A stretch of 64,000 bases of DNA from Chondrosia reniformis (Eukaryota; Porifera; Demospongiae; Chondrillida; Chondrillidae). The first letter of the stretch is position 1; each line of letters starts with the position of its first letter. The stretch spans positions 4,526,001-4,590,000 of the forward strand of contig OX359190.1 of the NCBI GenBank assembly GCA_947172415.1. Direction: 5' to 3'. The notes under the pieces were generated by a model. That model saw nothing but the letters and a program-made list of their open reading frames with translations. It was not told the origin of the DNA and did no database searches. A program made the translations under genes and the position numbers. This document shows positions 22,495 to 33,150 of this stretch, piece after piece.

Positions 22495-25400
22495 AAGACA
22501 CACGCATTTCTGCTAAAACTCCATCTCACACGCACACAAAGCTCAATCTCCAGCAAACTTCTATAGAGCTGGATGGGTGTACAAAATTTAAATAAATTTA
22601 AATATATATGTGAACCACCTGAGATGAACATTAACAGTCTTAGATAAAAGTCTGACTTACAGCAGAGCAGGTATGCTAATCCCAATGTAGCCGCACTCTG
22701 GTCTTCCTGGCAATCCTGCAACTTTGTTCTGCTCTGATGATCTAGCCTCCATTTTTTGCTGACATCACAAATTGAAAAATATGGCTGCCCATCATCCCAG
22801 ATTCTAACGATAGCAATCTTCAAAGCGACGACTATACAAGCGCTGGCTATAGCTTCGCACGTGACAAGTCAGTTGGCTAGGCTCTCTCACGTGGAAGCCT
22901 TTTCTTTTTTTGGCTGTCTGAGCATACTGAAACGTCTGAAAACCGCGTGTCTTGTGAGGTAGCTACCTTTCACCCAGACTTTGGTTTCTGTTCGACTACC
23001 ATCTACTGACTCGACGTATCTGTTTAGTCTTGAGTCTCAGAGAGTCTAGGATGGAGAAGGAACAAGCAGATGAGTTACATGATGTATCGGTTGATGAAAC
23101 GAATGATGGTGATGATGATGCGACTGATAATGAAACTGAGGGGCCTCCCTGTAAGACAAGGAAGTTGGCTGGGGCTGCTAAGTATGGCACAAAGTATAAC
23201 CCAGACTGGAGCAAGAAATGGCCATGCATTCAAGCAAGCAGCAGTAAGTACAAGTTCAAATGTACTTTCTGCAATTGTTCTGTCAGTTGTGAGCATCAGG
23301 GAGAGAAAGATATGAGACGCCACATTGTTGGGAAGAAGCATGTAGATAATATAAAGGCCCGTAAAAAGCAGCAGCAAATTGGTGCGTTCTTCAGGCCTAC
23401 AGTGCATCCCATTCATGACAAAGTCACAAGGGCAGAGGTTAAAATAACCACTGTCCTTGGCCACCACAATGTGCCCATAGCAGTCGCAGACCATTTAAGT
23501 CCACTGTTAAGAGATGTCTTCTCTGACAGTCAAATCGCAAAAGCATACTCATGCGCACGTACAAAGGCAACCTGTATCCTGAATGGGGCTGTAGGGCAGT
23601 ACTTCCGGATGTCGTTGGTTGACAAAATGAAAGCCGAGCCATTCTCATTAGCAACCGATGGATCAAATGATTCAGGGCTACAGAAAATGAATCCCCTCAC
23701 TGTGAGGAGTTTTGATGTGATGGGAAGGTAATTACACAGCTTCTAGACATGTGCCTTACTTCTGCGTCCACAGCAGAAAGTATATATGGAAAAATCCACG
23801 ACACTCTGACGCATTTTGGCATAGACTGGAATTACTGTGTGGCATTTAGTGTCGATAATACCAGTGTCAATCTTGGCTGTAGGAACTCGATCCTAACAAG
23901 GGTACACCAAGAAAATCCATCTTTATATTTCATTGGTTGCCCCTGTCACATGGTGCACAATACCGCCACCCAAGCAGGAAATGCTTTTGAAGCAGAAACT
24001 GGCTTTGATATGGAAGACCTTCTAGTTGACTTGTTTTATTGGTTTGATAAAAGTACAAAAAGAAAGAATACCCTAGCTGAGTTTTGCACATTCTGCGATA
24101 TGCAATACAGAGCTGTTGTTAAGTATGTTTCGACACGTTGGCTGAGCATGGAGCATGCTGTTCAGCGTACCCTGCAGCAATACCAAGCACTAAAGAGTTA
24201 CTTTTTATCTGAAGAAGAAATCCAGACAAAATTTCAGCGTTTGAGGCAGCATTTTGGTAATCCAATTACTGAAGTATATCTGATGTTTTACCAGGCAGTT
24301 TTGCCAAGTTTTACCTCATTCAACACATTTTTGCAGCGTGAGACCCCATGCATCCACCTCCTCCAAGACAAAATGGAGTTCTTTGTGAGCAAGATACTCA
24401 GCAAGTTCGTGAAAATGAGGGTCATAAAGGATGCCATAGAAAGTGGGACATTGCTTGATCTGGACTTCCTTTCAGTGGCTAATCAGATGGATGATTCCAG
24501 TCTCTTTGTTGGCTTTGTTACCAAACAAACCCTGCGAAAGCTATTGGATGATGGAGATATTGCTGATTCTGCCGTGGATAAGTTTTATATGGGTGTTCAC
24601 ATGTTCTACACTAGAGCAATGCAGTATGTCAAGAGCACTTTTCCACTAAAAGATGAATTTTTGCACTCTGCCAGATTCTTGAATTTTGAAAAGAGGGAAG
24701 AGGCAACATTTGACGCAGTGGAAAGCTTTGTCCATCGCTTTCCGCATCTGCATGCTTTGATGGAGCCTCATGAGATGGAATTGCTGCAGGAAGAATTTAT
24801 CAGTTATCAGTTGTTACGTGATACAGATATTCCCCCTGAGGTGTGGGCTGAAGCCAAAGTTGGCGAAGATGAGGAGAAATACTACCAGATTGACATTCTT
24901 TGGGGGTATTTGTGTAAAGTCCTGCAGATCGGCTCATCGGAGCCTATGTTTATGAGGTTCGCTAAAGTGGCAGTGTCGGTACTAGTCGTTCCTCACTCCA
25001 ATGCAAGTGAGGAAAGGGTATTCAGTATGGTTCGCAAGAACAAAACGCCGTTTCGCCCAAGCCTTGGGCTTGATGGAACCCTACAGTCAATTCTGCAAGT
25101 GAAGTTAGGAGTTGAAGAACCATGCGAAAAATTTGACCCTATAAAAGATCTTCTTGTGAAAGCTAAGAAAGCTACTTGGGAGTATAATAAGGCTCATTCA
25201 TCAAGGCAATAGTGAACTCTTTTATTTTATGGTATGGTATGGTTTTCTATAACTGTTAGACTTGTTAAACTTTGCTGAAGACTATAATATACATGTGGCA
25301 TTTACACAGTTAACATGATATATGCTTTTTTGCATGGCTAAAAGTATTTTGCACATTGTCGTGTAATGAGCTACAACTGTAATTATGATTTTTTTAGCTA

Positions 25401-25553
25401 TATGAATGATATGTTATATGCATTATTGCATGGGTTCTTGTCAAGGTGACAAAATATAAATAATCAGCTGGTGGAAGGCTCGCGAGAGCGCCTTTGAATA
25501 TATGGGTACGGTCGAATCTCCAGCATCCTCACTAATGTAACTTGGCAGCTCTG
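22495..25553 (+). mobile_element. hAT DNA transposon, second copy
   Basis: The left end begins CAGACCTGCCAAG at 22495. The right end, reverse-complemented, begins CAGAGCTGCCAAG, one mismatch in 13. CTGTCA flanks both sides (22489-22494 and 25554-25559), again a 6-bp duplication like the copy at 8784. A 7/8 match is possible if 8 bp are counted. The transposase inside is homologous to that of the first copy but has no introns at the two aligned positions and carries one frame break. Confidence 0.88.
23051..25212 (+). pseudogene. hAT transposase, intronless, one frameshift
   Basis: From the ATG at 23051 the acidic N-terminus leads into a BED-like finger (FKCTFCNCSVSCEHQG). Then come HDKVTRAEV, the conserved VADHLSPLLRDVFSDSQIAK, and LATDGSNDSG with the first catalytic Asp. 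The frame breaks near 23728 (a stop just after FDVMGR). The next frame, open from before 23749 to 25212, resumes with LLDMCLTSAS, AFSVDNTSVNLG, YFIGCPCHMVHN and FYWFDKSTKRKN. It ends with the dimerisation block VSVLVVPHSNASEERVFSMV. A loss of one or two bases relative to the other copy explains the break, so this copy is recently dead. Confidence 0.9.
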
Positions 25554-25714
25554 CTGTCACAGTCTGTACATCATCATAATATTATGCATGAATACGGAAA
25601 ATAATACAGAATATTGATAAAGAGCTCAGAGAACAAATAGAAGTGTTCCTAAAATAATGTAGCTACGTTTTTTTGGAGCGATTTAACTGCCTACAGCTGC
25701 TGTCAATTGCAATC
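25554..25714. other. Short spacer
   Basis: No feature seen beyond the hAT target duplication at its left edge. Confidence 0.4.
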
Positions 25715-26840
25715 CTATATGTTCTCCATGGGTTTCTTCTTTCTCCCCTGGCCAGACTGGGTAGATAGAAAGACAGCATCCTTGACTGACTGCATACGCT
25801 GTGGTGAGAGGTTCTTCTTTTTGTATCTGTGATCTCCAGCACAGTTAGAAGTTGCTCTCTCCTTTCTCGAATAGCTTCGTTTTATGAGTTGCACAGTCAA
25901 GTTTGTTTTCAAGTTGGCCTTTTGATAGCATTGGTCAACCACCTCTTTTCTAATTTTTAATGGTGGACCACAGCCATAATCTTCATAGACAGATTCGAGA
26001 TCGACCCAGTCACTCTCTACCTCTGCTTCTACATCTATCTCTGATTCTGGCTCTGCCTCCACACTTGATTCCTTTCCAGCACAACAACAGTGCGGGGTCT
26101 TTGGTTTAGGTGGGTTGGCATTCAGGAAAGGTGAGTGGAGGTAATGATGAGTTGGTGTGGGGGTAGTGATGTATAGTAGGGGGTGGATAGTAGTGTGGTG
26201 TAGGAGGGGAGGAATGGTAGTGTGGTGCAGGATAGTAATGAGGAGGAGGATGATGGGTGTGTAGTGCTTGAGGGTATGGATAATAGTGAGGAGTAGGAGG
26301 TGCATGGGCATTGGCATGATGTGCAGGAGGGGGATGGGCATGATGTGCAGGAGGGGGATGGGCATGATCTGTAGGAGGGTGTGGGTATTTGTGATGTGCA
26401 GGAGTATGCAGTGCAAATGTGTGACAATGGGTTGGTGGTGTATCAGATAGGGGTGAGGGAGGACTCAGAGAGTGATTGGAGGGAGGACTCAGAGAGCGAT
26501 TGGAGGGAGTGAGGTGTGAGGAAGCAAGAACAGAAGGAACAGCTGGGGAAGGTAAGGGGTGACCAGGGAGAGCAGGTTCTTGAGTGTTGCTTACATCTCT
26601 CAGGGAGTAGCAGTATCATCAACTGTAGAATCCTCAGTCTCTTCATCAATGCTATCTTCTTCGCACGAAATGTCCTCACAACCAGAAGAAGGGGATCCAC
26701 TTCCTAGCCAAAGTGTCTTAGTGTATGCGTATACCTTCTCTACTGTCTTCTTTTTCGGATCTTTCCCTTTGTCCTGTTGTTTGTGCGGTGCTTTCTTCTT
26801 AGGAGGTGTCCAGTCCAGAAGGTTGACAATCATGCAGCGG
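25715..26840 (-). CDS. BEN-domain protein gene, exon structure uncertain
   Basis: Read leftward, a likely start at about 26837 gives MIVNLLDWTPPKKKAPHKQQ. An acidic stretch follows (CEDISCEEDSIDEETEDSTV). A proline/serine-rich middle at 26120-26480 has degenerate 24-base repeats (GATGGGCATGATGTGCAGGA on the plus strand). The last exon, about 26100-25715, reads EIDVEAEVESDWVDLESVYE, then KTNLTVQLIKRSYSRKERAT and SNCAGDHRYKKKNLSPQRMQ. That last stretch fits the BEN domain, a DNA- or protein-binding module of chromatin factors. Splice sites between exons (donor near 26604, acceptor somewhere in the repeat-rich part) are guesses. It abuts a Harbinger transposase fragment in the same orientation. 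It may be a host gene or TE cargo. Confidence 0.58.
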
Positions 26841-26859
26841 TAGAGTCGTGTGTTCAGCT

Positions 26860-27706
26860 TCACGATGACCTCTCTCCGTATTATAATAGTCTGCTGCACT
26901 CTCCTAGGGTTTTATAATGGCTACATGAGTTCCATCTATTGCACCTGCCGCCTGAGGGAACCCCAGCAGCTTTCGAAGCCATTAACTATTTCCCTCAATT
27001 GGGCACCCGAGGAATGAAAAACATACTTACCTACTAAATGCTTGCCTATAACTTCGTATGTATCATTAACTATTTCTCTTACTGTAGATATTCCAATACC
27101 AAACAACTGAGACATGTTCCTATATTCAACATATGTAGCTAGCCTCCAGAGCGTAACAGCCACACATTTTTCCACTGTAATTGGATTACATAATGTAGTC
27201 ACCTGTCTTTCAATGAAGGGTCTTACTTCATGACAAAGAATTTCAAATATTGTCTTGGACATTCTTAAATTCTCCTTCCACCAGTAGCTACCACCTAATT
27301 GTCAACTTATCACACCTTCCCACCATCTGGTATTATGAGTCGTACACCATAATATACGTCGACTCACAGTGTTAAGCCTCCTTATATTTTCATCCAGCAT
27401 AAAAGCACTTATTCTTCTCCTGCATATATACAATTTAGTCAAGTTGCTTCATTTATTTGAAATCATTTTACATGATTCATGATTAAGTGGCTGATGGCCT
27501 ATAATAAGTCTGTTTACTTCCTCATCTGCAGAGTAAAACGTACGTCATCCAGAATAAAAACCCTAACGCTCTACGAATGAAGCCATTTTAAATTCATAAA
27601 ACGCATTAATAACGTAAACGTCTTTGGTTGAATCCGACTTGCTAGTTTGCCAGTGTAAACAGAAGCAAATGTGCATTCAATGCAGTTTGCCCGTGTGAAA
27701 AGTCCT
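26860..27706 (-). pseudogene. PIF/Harbinger transposase 5' part with terminal repeat
   Basis: The terminal repeat at 27706-27668 reads, on the minus strand, GGACTTTTCACACGGGCAAA. The coding frame starts at 27262 (MSKTIFEILCHEVRPFIERQ) and continues with TVEKCVAVTLWRLATYVEYR, a helix-turn-helix (LFGIGISTVREIVND) and IVNGFESCWG. After a frameshift near 26940 comes GAIDGTHVAI, the first catalytic Asp block. Similarity stops just after YYNTERGH near 26860, so the second and third acidic residues are missing. The BEN-type gene begins immediately beyond, in the same orientation. Confidence 0.85.
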
Positions 27707-28197
27707 TAAGACTCAAACTTTCAAACTTTGATTTTGGTTTCAGATTTGTATTTATGAGACAACAGATGGCAGAATTGTAACCAAATGGCTGCAGCTCATG
27801 GACATTCACATGACCTTGTTGATCCAATGGCCTGACAGGCAAAGAATTCAAACAATCATGCCATGGTGCTTTAGGTCACACTATGGACTCAATGTGACGA
27901 CAATCATTGATTGCTTTGAAATCTTCATAGAGAAAGCCAATGGACCTCATATCCAAGAGAGCAACTTGGTCTACCTACAACCACTACATTACAATCAAGT
28001 ATTTGATAAGTATCACTCCACAGGGAACTATAACCTACTTATCAAAGGGATATGCTGGCAGAGTGTCAGATAAGCACATAACTGAAGACTGTGGTTACCC
28101 ATAGACTAACCAACATACGGGATTGGAAATGCATGACGTCATTAAATCGAAACTTTGAACACCGGAAATTCTGCTTAGTTACGAGAAGTGTAGGAAA

Positions 28198-28868
28198 ATG
28201 GCCGACCGAATTGATACATATAGTTTGTTTGTGAGCTTCGTGACTTCTCTTGAAAACGGAATCCATTCAAACAACTTTTCGAAAAGAGGAAAGACACAAA
28301 ACACCGAGATCAAGCGATTTTTAGAAGCAGCGAGTGTACAGGAAGAAATAGTAAGACATTTTTCGATCGATCTTTATGAAGCTGTGCAACGCTGTATAAT
28401 ATTATCATGTGCTACTGAGCAACAATGTCCAGAAAGGTCCTCAAAGGCTTTTTACCAGCTGCAACTAAAAGTTGTCTTCAATTTATAGCATAACGTCCAT
28501 CGTGAGCTCTCTTTGCAGCCTCCAGACCCTCTTTGGCCTCAAACCATAACTAAGCTTATTTTTGAGGATTCATTGGCAAAAGGTCTATCAGAGAAAAGAA
28601 GCAAAGGTGCAGTTTCTACAGAAGAATCAGCAGTGATTCAGGCAGATCAGGAGAATGCACTTAGATATGCTGCAGGTTTTGTACCCTTTAAATTGTTAAA
28701 AAGTATAAGAAGAAAGACACGGAAGAAGCTGCTGGAATTGTAAATTGTCTGTCTAATATTGCAGTCCAGGGAGAAGAAAGCAGCTTTTTGGCGTACACTA
28801 GTGAATGGATTAAGGCTATTAACAGAGGTGGCCTCTTGGAATGCTCTGATGCATCCTACCAGTTCCAT
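28198..28868 (+). pseudogene. Unrecognised TE-associated protein with ALRYAAGFV motif
   Basis: The start at 28198 gives MADRIDTYSLFVSFVTSLEN. A first segment runs to about 28480 and contains EEIVRHFSIDLYEAVQRCI and FYQLQLK. A second segment at 28516-28740 gives PPDPLWPQTITKLIFEDSLA and ENALRYAAGFVPFKLLKSIR. A third, to 28868, gives CLSNIAVQGEESSFLAYTSE and WIKAINRGGLLEC. The breaks could be short introns (about 28475-28515) or shifts. A decayed relative with the same order lies on the minus strand at 33151-34030. I recognise the pattern from predicted proteins in invertebrate genomes but know no function. It sits inside the two-gene element, 100 bases from its left end. Confidence 0.6.
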
Positions 28869-28889
28869 GCATGAGTTTATGTTTGGGAG

Positions 28890-29057
28890 CTAACTTTTAT
28901 TTTCTGCTGATGGACTTGGTTCTTGCTCACTCAGTGTGTCAGTAGGAGGTACTGAAGGCATTGTTAGACTAAGAGTTGATGGGCCTGACGATTCATTTGC
29001 CACTTTTGACTGCTTTCCCTTACTCTTCCCATGTGATAGACGCTTCTTACTTCCCAT
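28890..29057 (-). CDS. Small basic, serine-rich ORF (55 aa) of the two-gene element
   Basis: The start at 29057 gives MGSKKRLSHGKSKGKQSKVA, an apparent nuclear-localisation-type basic cluster. A Ser/Pro-rich tail follows (SGPSTLSLTMPSVPPTDTLS) to a stop at 28890. It runs convergent to the plus-strand gene and starts about 450 bases from the right end of the element. It looks like the first exon or N-terminus of a larger transposase-like protein whose body was deleted. No domain is recognised. Confidence 0.45.
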   Translation of the reverse strand: MGSKKRLSHGKSKGKQSKVANESSGPSTLSLTMPSVPPTDTLSEQEPSPSAENKS

Positions 29058-29854
29058 TGGCTTAAACCTTCAATTGATAAATGGTTAATGAATACAATCG
29101 GCGTACGGATAGTCGGAGGCAACGTAGCTGAAGGCCATAATTATTAAAAGCCGTTTAGAATGAAAAAAACGTCTTTCATTGCTTTTATATGGGTACAAAA
29201 CTTACCCGCTGGCCTAATCGTCTGTCGTTTTGTACCTTTATCTTGTACGATACGAAAGAACAATAGGCGAACCTTTTTCCATTGTGTAGCCGATTATCAC
29301 TGCCTAGCTTAGAGGGGAAACCCCTTCGTTATTCGACGTTATAAGCTGGCAATAGCCCTAAAAGTATAGCGAATGTCACTACAGAAACGCGTTACTTAGA
29401 AACCACAATGGATCAGGAGTTCCAACACGGAAGTATGATGTCACCATAATAAATATTGTATAGTGACGTCACGCGTTTCCAATCCCGTATGTTGGTTAGT
29501 CTATGGGTTACCTTAGCAAACTCCCAGCAGGAAATGTTGTGCTGGCTGATCGTGGATTGAATGTGGAGGATAGTGTGGCTTACAAAGATGCAACTCTAAA
29601 TATTCCAGCTTTCACGAAGGAAAAGTCGCAACTTTCCCCTGGAGATGTGGAGTCACTTAGTACATTGCCCAATGTTAGGATACACATGGCACGTGTAATT
29701 GGTTCAGTGAGGCAAAAGTTCCAGCTATTGAGTGAAGCAAAACAACAACAATTACCAACCAAACAAGGGAATATACATACAACCTTTAGGCTGTTACTTA
29801 CTGAAGAGATTGATGTTAAAAAATGGTTAGATATACAATCCTCCACTGTCTAAC

Positions 29855-30257
29855 AAGTAGTTTGAGTTTAAAAAGTCGTGGGGCTACCGCCCCCCCAAAT
29901 TTACTTGAACTACTTGGCCACATCATTGGGCTTGGATATACTATTCTTAATCCTAACGATTGAGGACGCTTAAGTGTCCTGAAAATTATAAATAGCGACA
30001 AAAAAGCTTGGTTAACTAAAGCTTCCTGAACGCCGCCATTTTGCAAAAACAATGTATTGACGTATAAATTAAGTGTTACAATAGTTACGTATGAACTCGT
30101 ATTATACATATATCGACGTATAAAATGTGTTATAATAGTTGCGTATGAACTCGTATTATATATATATTTAAAAATATATATATATCCGTAACATGAAGCC
30201 ATACATAAATCATGTTATGAAAACAATAGAGGGGCTGCCATAGGCAGCCCCTAAAAA
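29855..30257. mobile_element. Hairpin-ended non-autonomous element, copy b
   Basis: It begins AAGTAGTTTGAGTTTAAAAA and ends GGGGCTGCCATAGGCAGCCCC plus CTAAAAA. Its interior includes GCTTCCTGAACGCCGCCATTT and repeated ATACGTATGAACTCGTATTA-like units. The inverted duplicate of this locus at 49780-50395 lacks the element, giving an empty site in the same window. Confidence 0.88.
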
Positions 30258-30700
30258 TTAGTTCCTTTTCCATTTGTCTCTTCTCCTTCGAGTATTGGTA
30301 TTGTCACGTGATTATCAGCCAAAATTAGTAGTATAGCTTAGCCATCATACAATGACGTCTTATGACGTTGCATATGCACCCAAATATTTGGTAACACGTT
30401 ATACAAACATTAAACTTCCGAAGTTGATATTTTTAGTAAGGCTTCTTGGTAGCGATACAGTTTCCTTGATCAAAGTATTTTGTTGTTGTAAAGGTAAGTG
30501 GAAACAGTAAGCATATTGCGTGTCTACTAATATCTATGTAATTATCAATGGCGAAAATGTATGAGCAATCAATGAAGTATAATCAAAAGAAAATAGAATG
30601 TTTCGGTCACGTAGGCCTTAATTCCTCAGCTATTGTACTACGTTAATAATAGCTGAGGAATTAAGGCCTACGTGACTGAAACGTTCTATTCTTCTTTTGA
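30258..30700. repeat. Segment duplicated in inverted orientation at 49780-50280; ends in a long palindrome
   Basis: Bases 30258-30592 match the reverse complement of about 49960-50280. At 30592-30690 two 43-base arms (AATAGAATGTTTCGGTCACG outward, its complement inward) flank a 13-base spacer and pair with very few mismatches. It may be the 3' terminal region of the ISL2EU element whose transposase ends at 29853. Confidence 0.75.
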
Positions 30701-30704
30701 TTAA

Positions 30705-31345
30705 AATGATGCCTAAAGTTGTATCTGGGTGGACCAGGAAGGACAAGGGAAAGTTTCACCGAAGGGAAAAGGATATGGCATCATGGTAAGTGACTTTATT
30801 GAAGAACACGGAAGCTACCTGTGTCTCTCTGTAGTGCGGTTGGCTGATGCACGCAGGGAGAATCATGGGGTATTCCCCAGGCAGGCAACAGTCCTGCTGG
30901 AGCACCAGAGAGATGGATACTAGAATTGTGATAAGTTCATGAAGAATGTGGAAACTGCTATGCAAATAACAGGGTTCAAGTACACCAATGAAAATTGTGA
31001 CCTTGTGTGGATATTTGATCACAGCAGAGGCCACATGATCCATGCAAAGAACGCACTGAGAGCTAGGCTGATTAATTTGTCAAACCTGGAGGGGGACAGC
31101 CTCGTATGAGACCAGGAAGACTACCAGATGGGAGGGAGCAGTTAATGGTTTTTCATGATGGAACAGCAAAAGGCCTTGAAGTTGTTCTTCAGGAGCGAGG
31201 AGTTAACTCTGCACACCTTAATTGATCTGAAATGGTGAAAATATTAGAGGAGTTTCCAGATTTTAAGTATGAAAAGACTATGGTGCAAACCTTTTTAGAA
31301 GAAAGGGGCCATAAATGTCTATTCTATCCAGAGGTACGTACAAAT
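30705..31345 (+). pseudogene. DDE-type transposase fragment (IS630/Tc1-like), heavily decayed
   Basis: Coding traces read VSGWTRKDKGKFHRR, then GVFPRQATVLLEHQRDGY. After stops they read YTNENCDLVWIFDHSRGHMI (a catalytic Asp in WIFDHS), KNALRARLINLSN and VKILEEFPDFKYEKTMVQTF, then LEERGHKCLFYPEV. This spacing resembles a widespread invertebrate/fungal transposase group whose last block contains ELNPIE, but that block is not found here: a hairpin element starts at 31435. Assignment is by motif pattern only. The N-terminal part of a possibly related protein is at 54.7-55.7 kb. Confidence 0.55.
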
Positions 31346-31434
31346 CAACAAAAACTGAACATTTATTGGGCGCACCAGTGCACATAGACCTGGCCGTAAT
31401 TTCATCGAATGAACGAAAAGTCAGTTTACACCAG

Positions 31435-31741
31435 GTTTTTAGGGGCTGCCATAGGCAGCCCCTTATATTGTTTTCATTTGCCGATTACGTTGTATGGCTT
31501 CATGTTACGGAAAGATATATATATATATCTATATATATAATACGGGTTGATACGCAACTATTATAACACTTTATTTATACGTCGATATATATTTAATACA
31601 GGTTCATATATACGCAACTAGTATAATACTTTATAATACTTAATTTATACATCAATACATCGTTTTGCAAATGGCGGCGTTCAGGAAGCTTTAGTTAATG
31701 AAGCTTTTCCATCGTTATTTATAAAGTTCAGGACACTTATA
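31435..31741. mobile_element. Hairpin-ended element, copy e, reversed and truncated
   Basis: It starts GTTTTTAGGGGCTGCCATAG in the orientation opposite to copies a-c and proceeds through CATTTGCC...TATGGCTTCATGTTACGG and the complement of CTTCCTGAACGCCGCC. It breaks off at GTTCAGGACACTTA, before the AAGTAGTTCGAG palindrome. The missing end indicates truncation. Confidence 0.82.
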
Positions 31742-31801
31742 CATGTTAATTAAAGTTTCATTTACATTATATACATGTGTATAGTTTTCTTCAACATATA
31801 G

Positions 31802-32373
31802 AAGGGAGATCGTTACATTCTGTGGCAGCATTTGAAGGAACTTCAAGAAAGGACACAAACTGACACTGGTCCTAACATCGATAAAAAGCTCAAGCGAGAA
31901 CACATCTACCTAACATCTTCCTCCAAGATGAGGGTGAATTTGGCGGCACCAGTATACAGCTTTATATATAAATTTATTATATAGGTTCTTGGTAACTTGG
32001 TGTCAAAGGGATTGCAAATGTACCGAGAACTAGGGGTTCTTGGTGATACTGAAGCCACAGAGCAATTTCTCTAATGATGGATCAATTATTTGACATTTTC
32101 AACGTCAGGAATTTACAGGAGGGAAAGAAGTCAAGAAAGAGTAGCAAAGAACCTCTTTATTCCATTACTGATTGGAGATTTAAGGTAATATATTTATATT
32201 CAGTATCTAAGCCTACCTTCATGGTCATACACATTTATAGTGGCTCAAAGAGAAGTTCCTGCCATATTTTCAAGAGTGGGAAGATGAAGTAATGTCCTTA
32301 AAGGAGTTTTCAACCTCTGAAAAAGCCAAGATATTGCTCTCAGCTGCAACTCTCAATGGCATTCGTATGACAG
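31802..32373 (+). pseudogene. P-element-type transposase exons
   Basis: Three in-frame exons are separated by GT-AG gaps. Exon 31802-31951 gives YILWQHLKELQERTQTDTGP and the conserved YLTSSSKMRVNLAAP. Exon 31985-32184 gives VLGNLVSKGLQMYRELGVLG and MMDQLFDIFNVRNLQEGKKS, with one stop (TAA just before MMDQ). Exon 32241-32373 gives WLKEKFLPYFQEWEDEVMSL and ends NGIRMT/GTAATT. The order SKMRVNLAAQVLS...FFD..NVRN is characteristic of the C-terminal half of P-element/THAP9-like transposases. The first gap is only 33 bp. The N-terminal THAP part and catalytic core are not here. Confidence 0.82.
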
Positions 32374-32579
32374 GTAATTATTACAAAATCTGAGGTTGCA
32401 TTGCGAAAGCGTAATCTAAAAACGTTCAGTTTTAGGAATCATTTACACCTACACAGTAATATATCGTTATACTTACCTATAGGCACTTATATGTTTATAT
32501 ATATATAAGTGAGCTTAAATTATATACCAAAGTTTTAATACGGTCGACTAAACGAATTTCTTTTGCATCAATATAGGGA

Positions 32580-32990
32580 CAATTCTGCCTCAAACTTAAC
32601 GGGAACGTATACAAATACGCTTTATCTAACCTTTGCTATAACTTGCTTATTCGGTAGCTCCTTCTTGTAGGAGAGCATCGACTTGTCATAGCCGTTCACA
32701 AAAGGATGTGTGGCATTGATCTTCTTTAGCAATGAGGCGGTGACATTTTCGCAACGTCACAAGATTCACTAAATGTGTACGGAGCGACATACGAGAGGTG
32801 TTGGTGACGCACTAGAGAAACATCGTAAAATACATCACCAAATTGCGCAATAGTAACCTTGAATCCTTCATTATATCTTGATTATTTTGCTCATTTCATT
32901 AATTTAAAATACGTTTTATACCTAAACTTTGTGATCATACACCCATTTTGTTTCTAGGTCCTTTCTTGGAGCCATTTGAATTATTTAATT
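32580..32990. repeat. Interspersed repeat, inverted relative to 53350-53900
   Basis: Blocks CACTAGAGAAACATCGTAAA, CCTTCTTGTAGGAGAGCATC and CATTTTGTTTCTAGGTCC appear here. They occur as complements at about 53725, 53850 and 53385. The far copy has some 120 extra bases in the middle (53440-53620). No coding. Confidence 0.78.
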
Positions 32991-33150
32991 ATATATTATT
33001 TTTTATATTATATTATTTATTTATATTTGACTACCTTAGTATATTGTAATTTGCACTGTATATATACATGCATGACAATATATATACATGTGGCTATACA
33101 GTTAATGACCTTATTTATCTCCTAATTAATTGCCGTGCAGTCCCTTTGAC

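Larger units (their letters stand above)
28099..29506. mobile_element. Two-gene DNA element with 40-bp terminal repeats and GTTAC target duplication
   Basis: The left end reads CCATAGACTAACCAACATAC; the right end is its inverse, with the repeats matching for about 40 bases and running into a TGACGTCA box. GTTAC flanks both sides (28094-28098, 29507-29511). Inside are a plus-strand multi-exon reading (28198 to about 28868) and a short minus-strand reading (29057 to 28890), arranged tail to tail. The 3' half of each appears missing, consistent with an internal deletion of a larger element. I cannot assign it to a named superfamily. Confidence 0.85.
27720..29853 (+). pseudogene. ISL2EU/DDE_Tnp_4 transposase, split by an insertion at 28099-29506
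   Basis: The left part gives IQWPDRQRIQTIMPWCFRSH and IIDCFEIFIEKANG (catalytic Asp). After a frame change near 27965 it gives TIKYLISITPQGTI and GYAGRVSDKHITEDCGY, ending at 28098. The right part, from 29507, continues LSKLPAGNVVLADRGLNVED (second Asp), IPAFTKEKSQLSPGDVE and RIHMARVIGSVRQKFQLL to the stop at 29851. Joining across the insert and one GTTAC leaves DCGY-LSKLP in frame, which proves the insertion. The N-terminal third is missing on the left, where a Harbinger end abuts. Confidence 0.9.

Noticed and set aside
26122-26427. Ser/Pro/Cys-rich minus-strand frame in the GATGGGCATGATGTGCAGGA region
   Set aside because: Low-complexity reading of degenerate 24-bp repeats in an alternative frame to the BEN gene.
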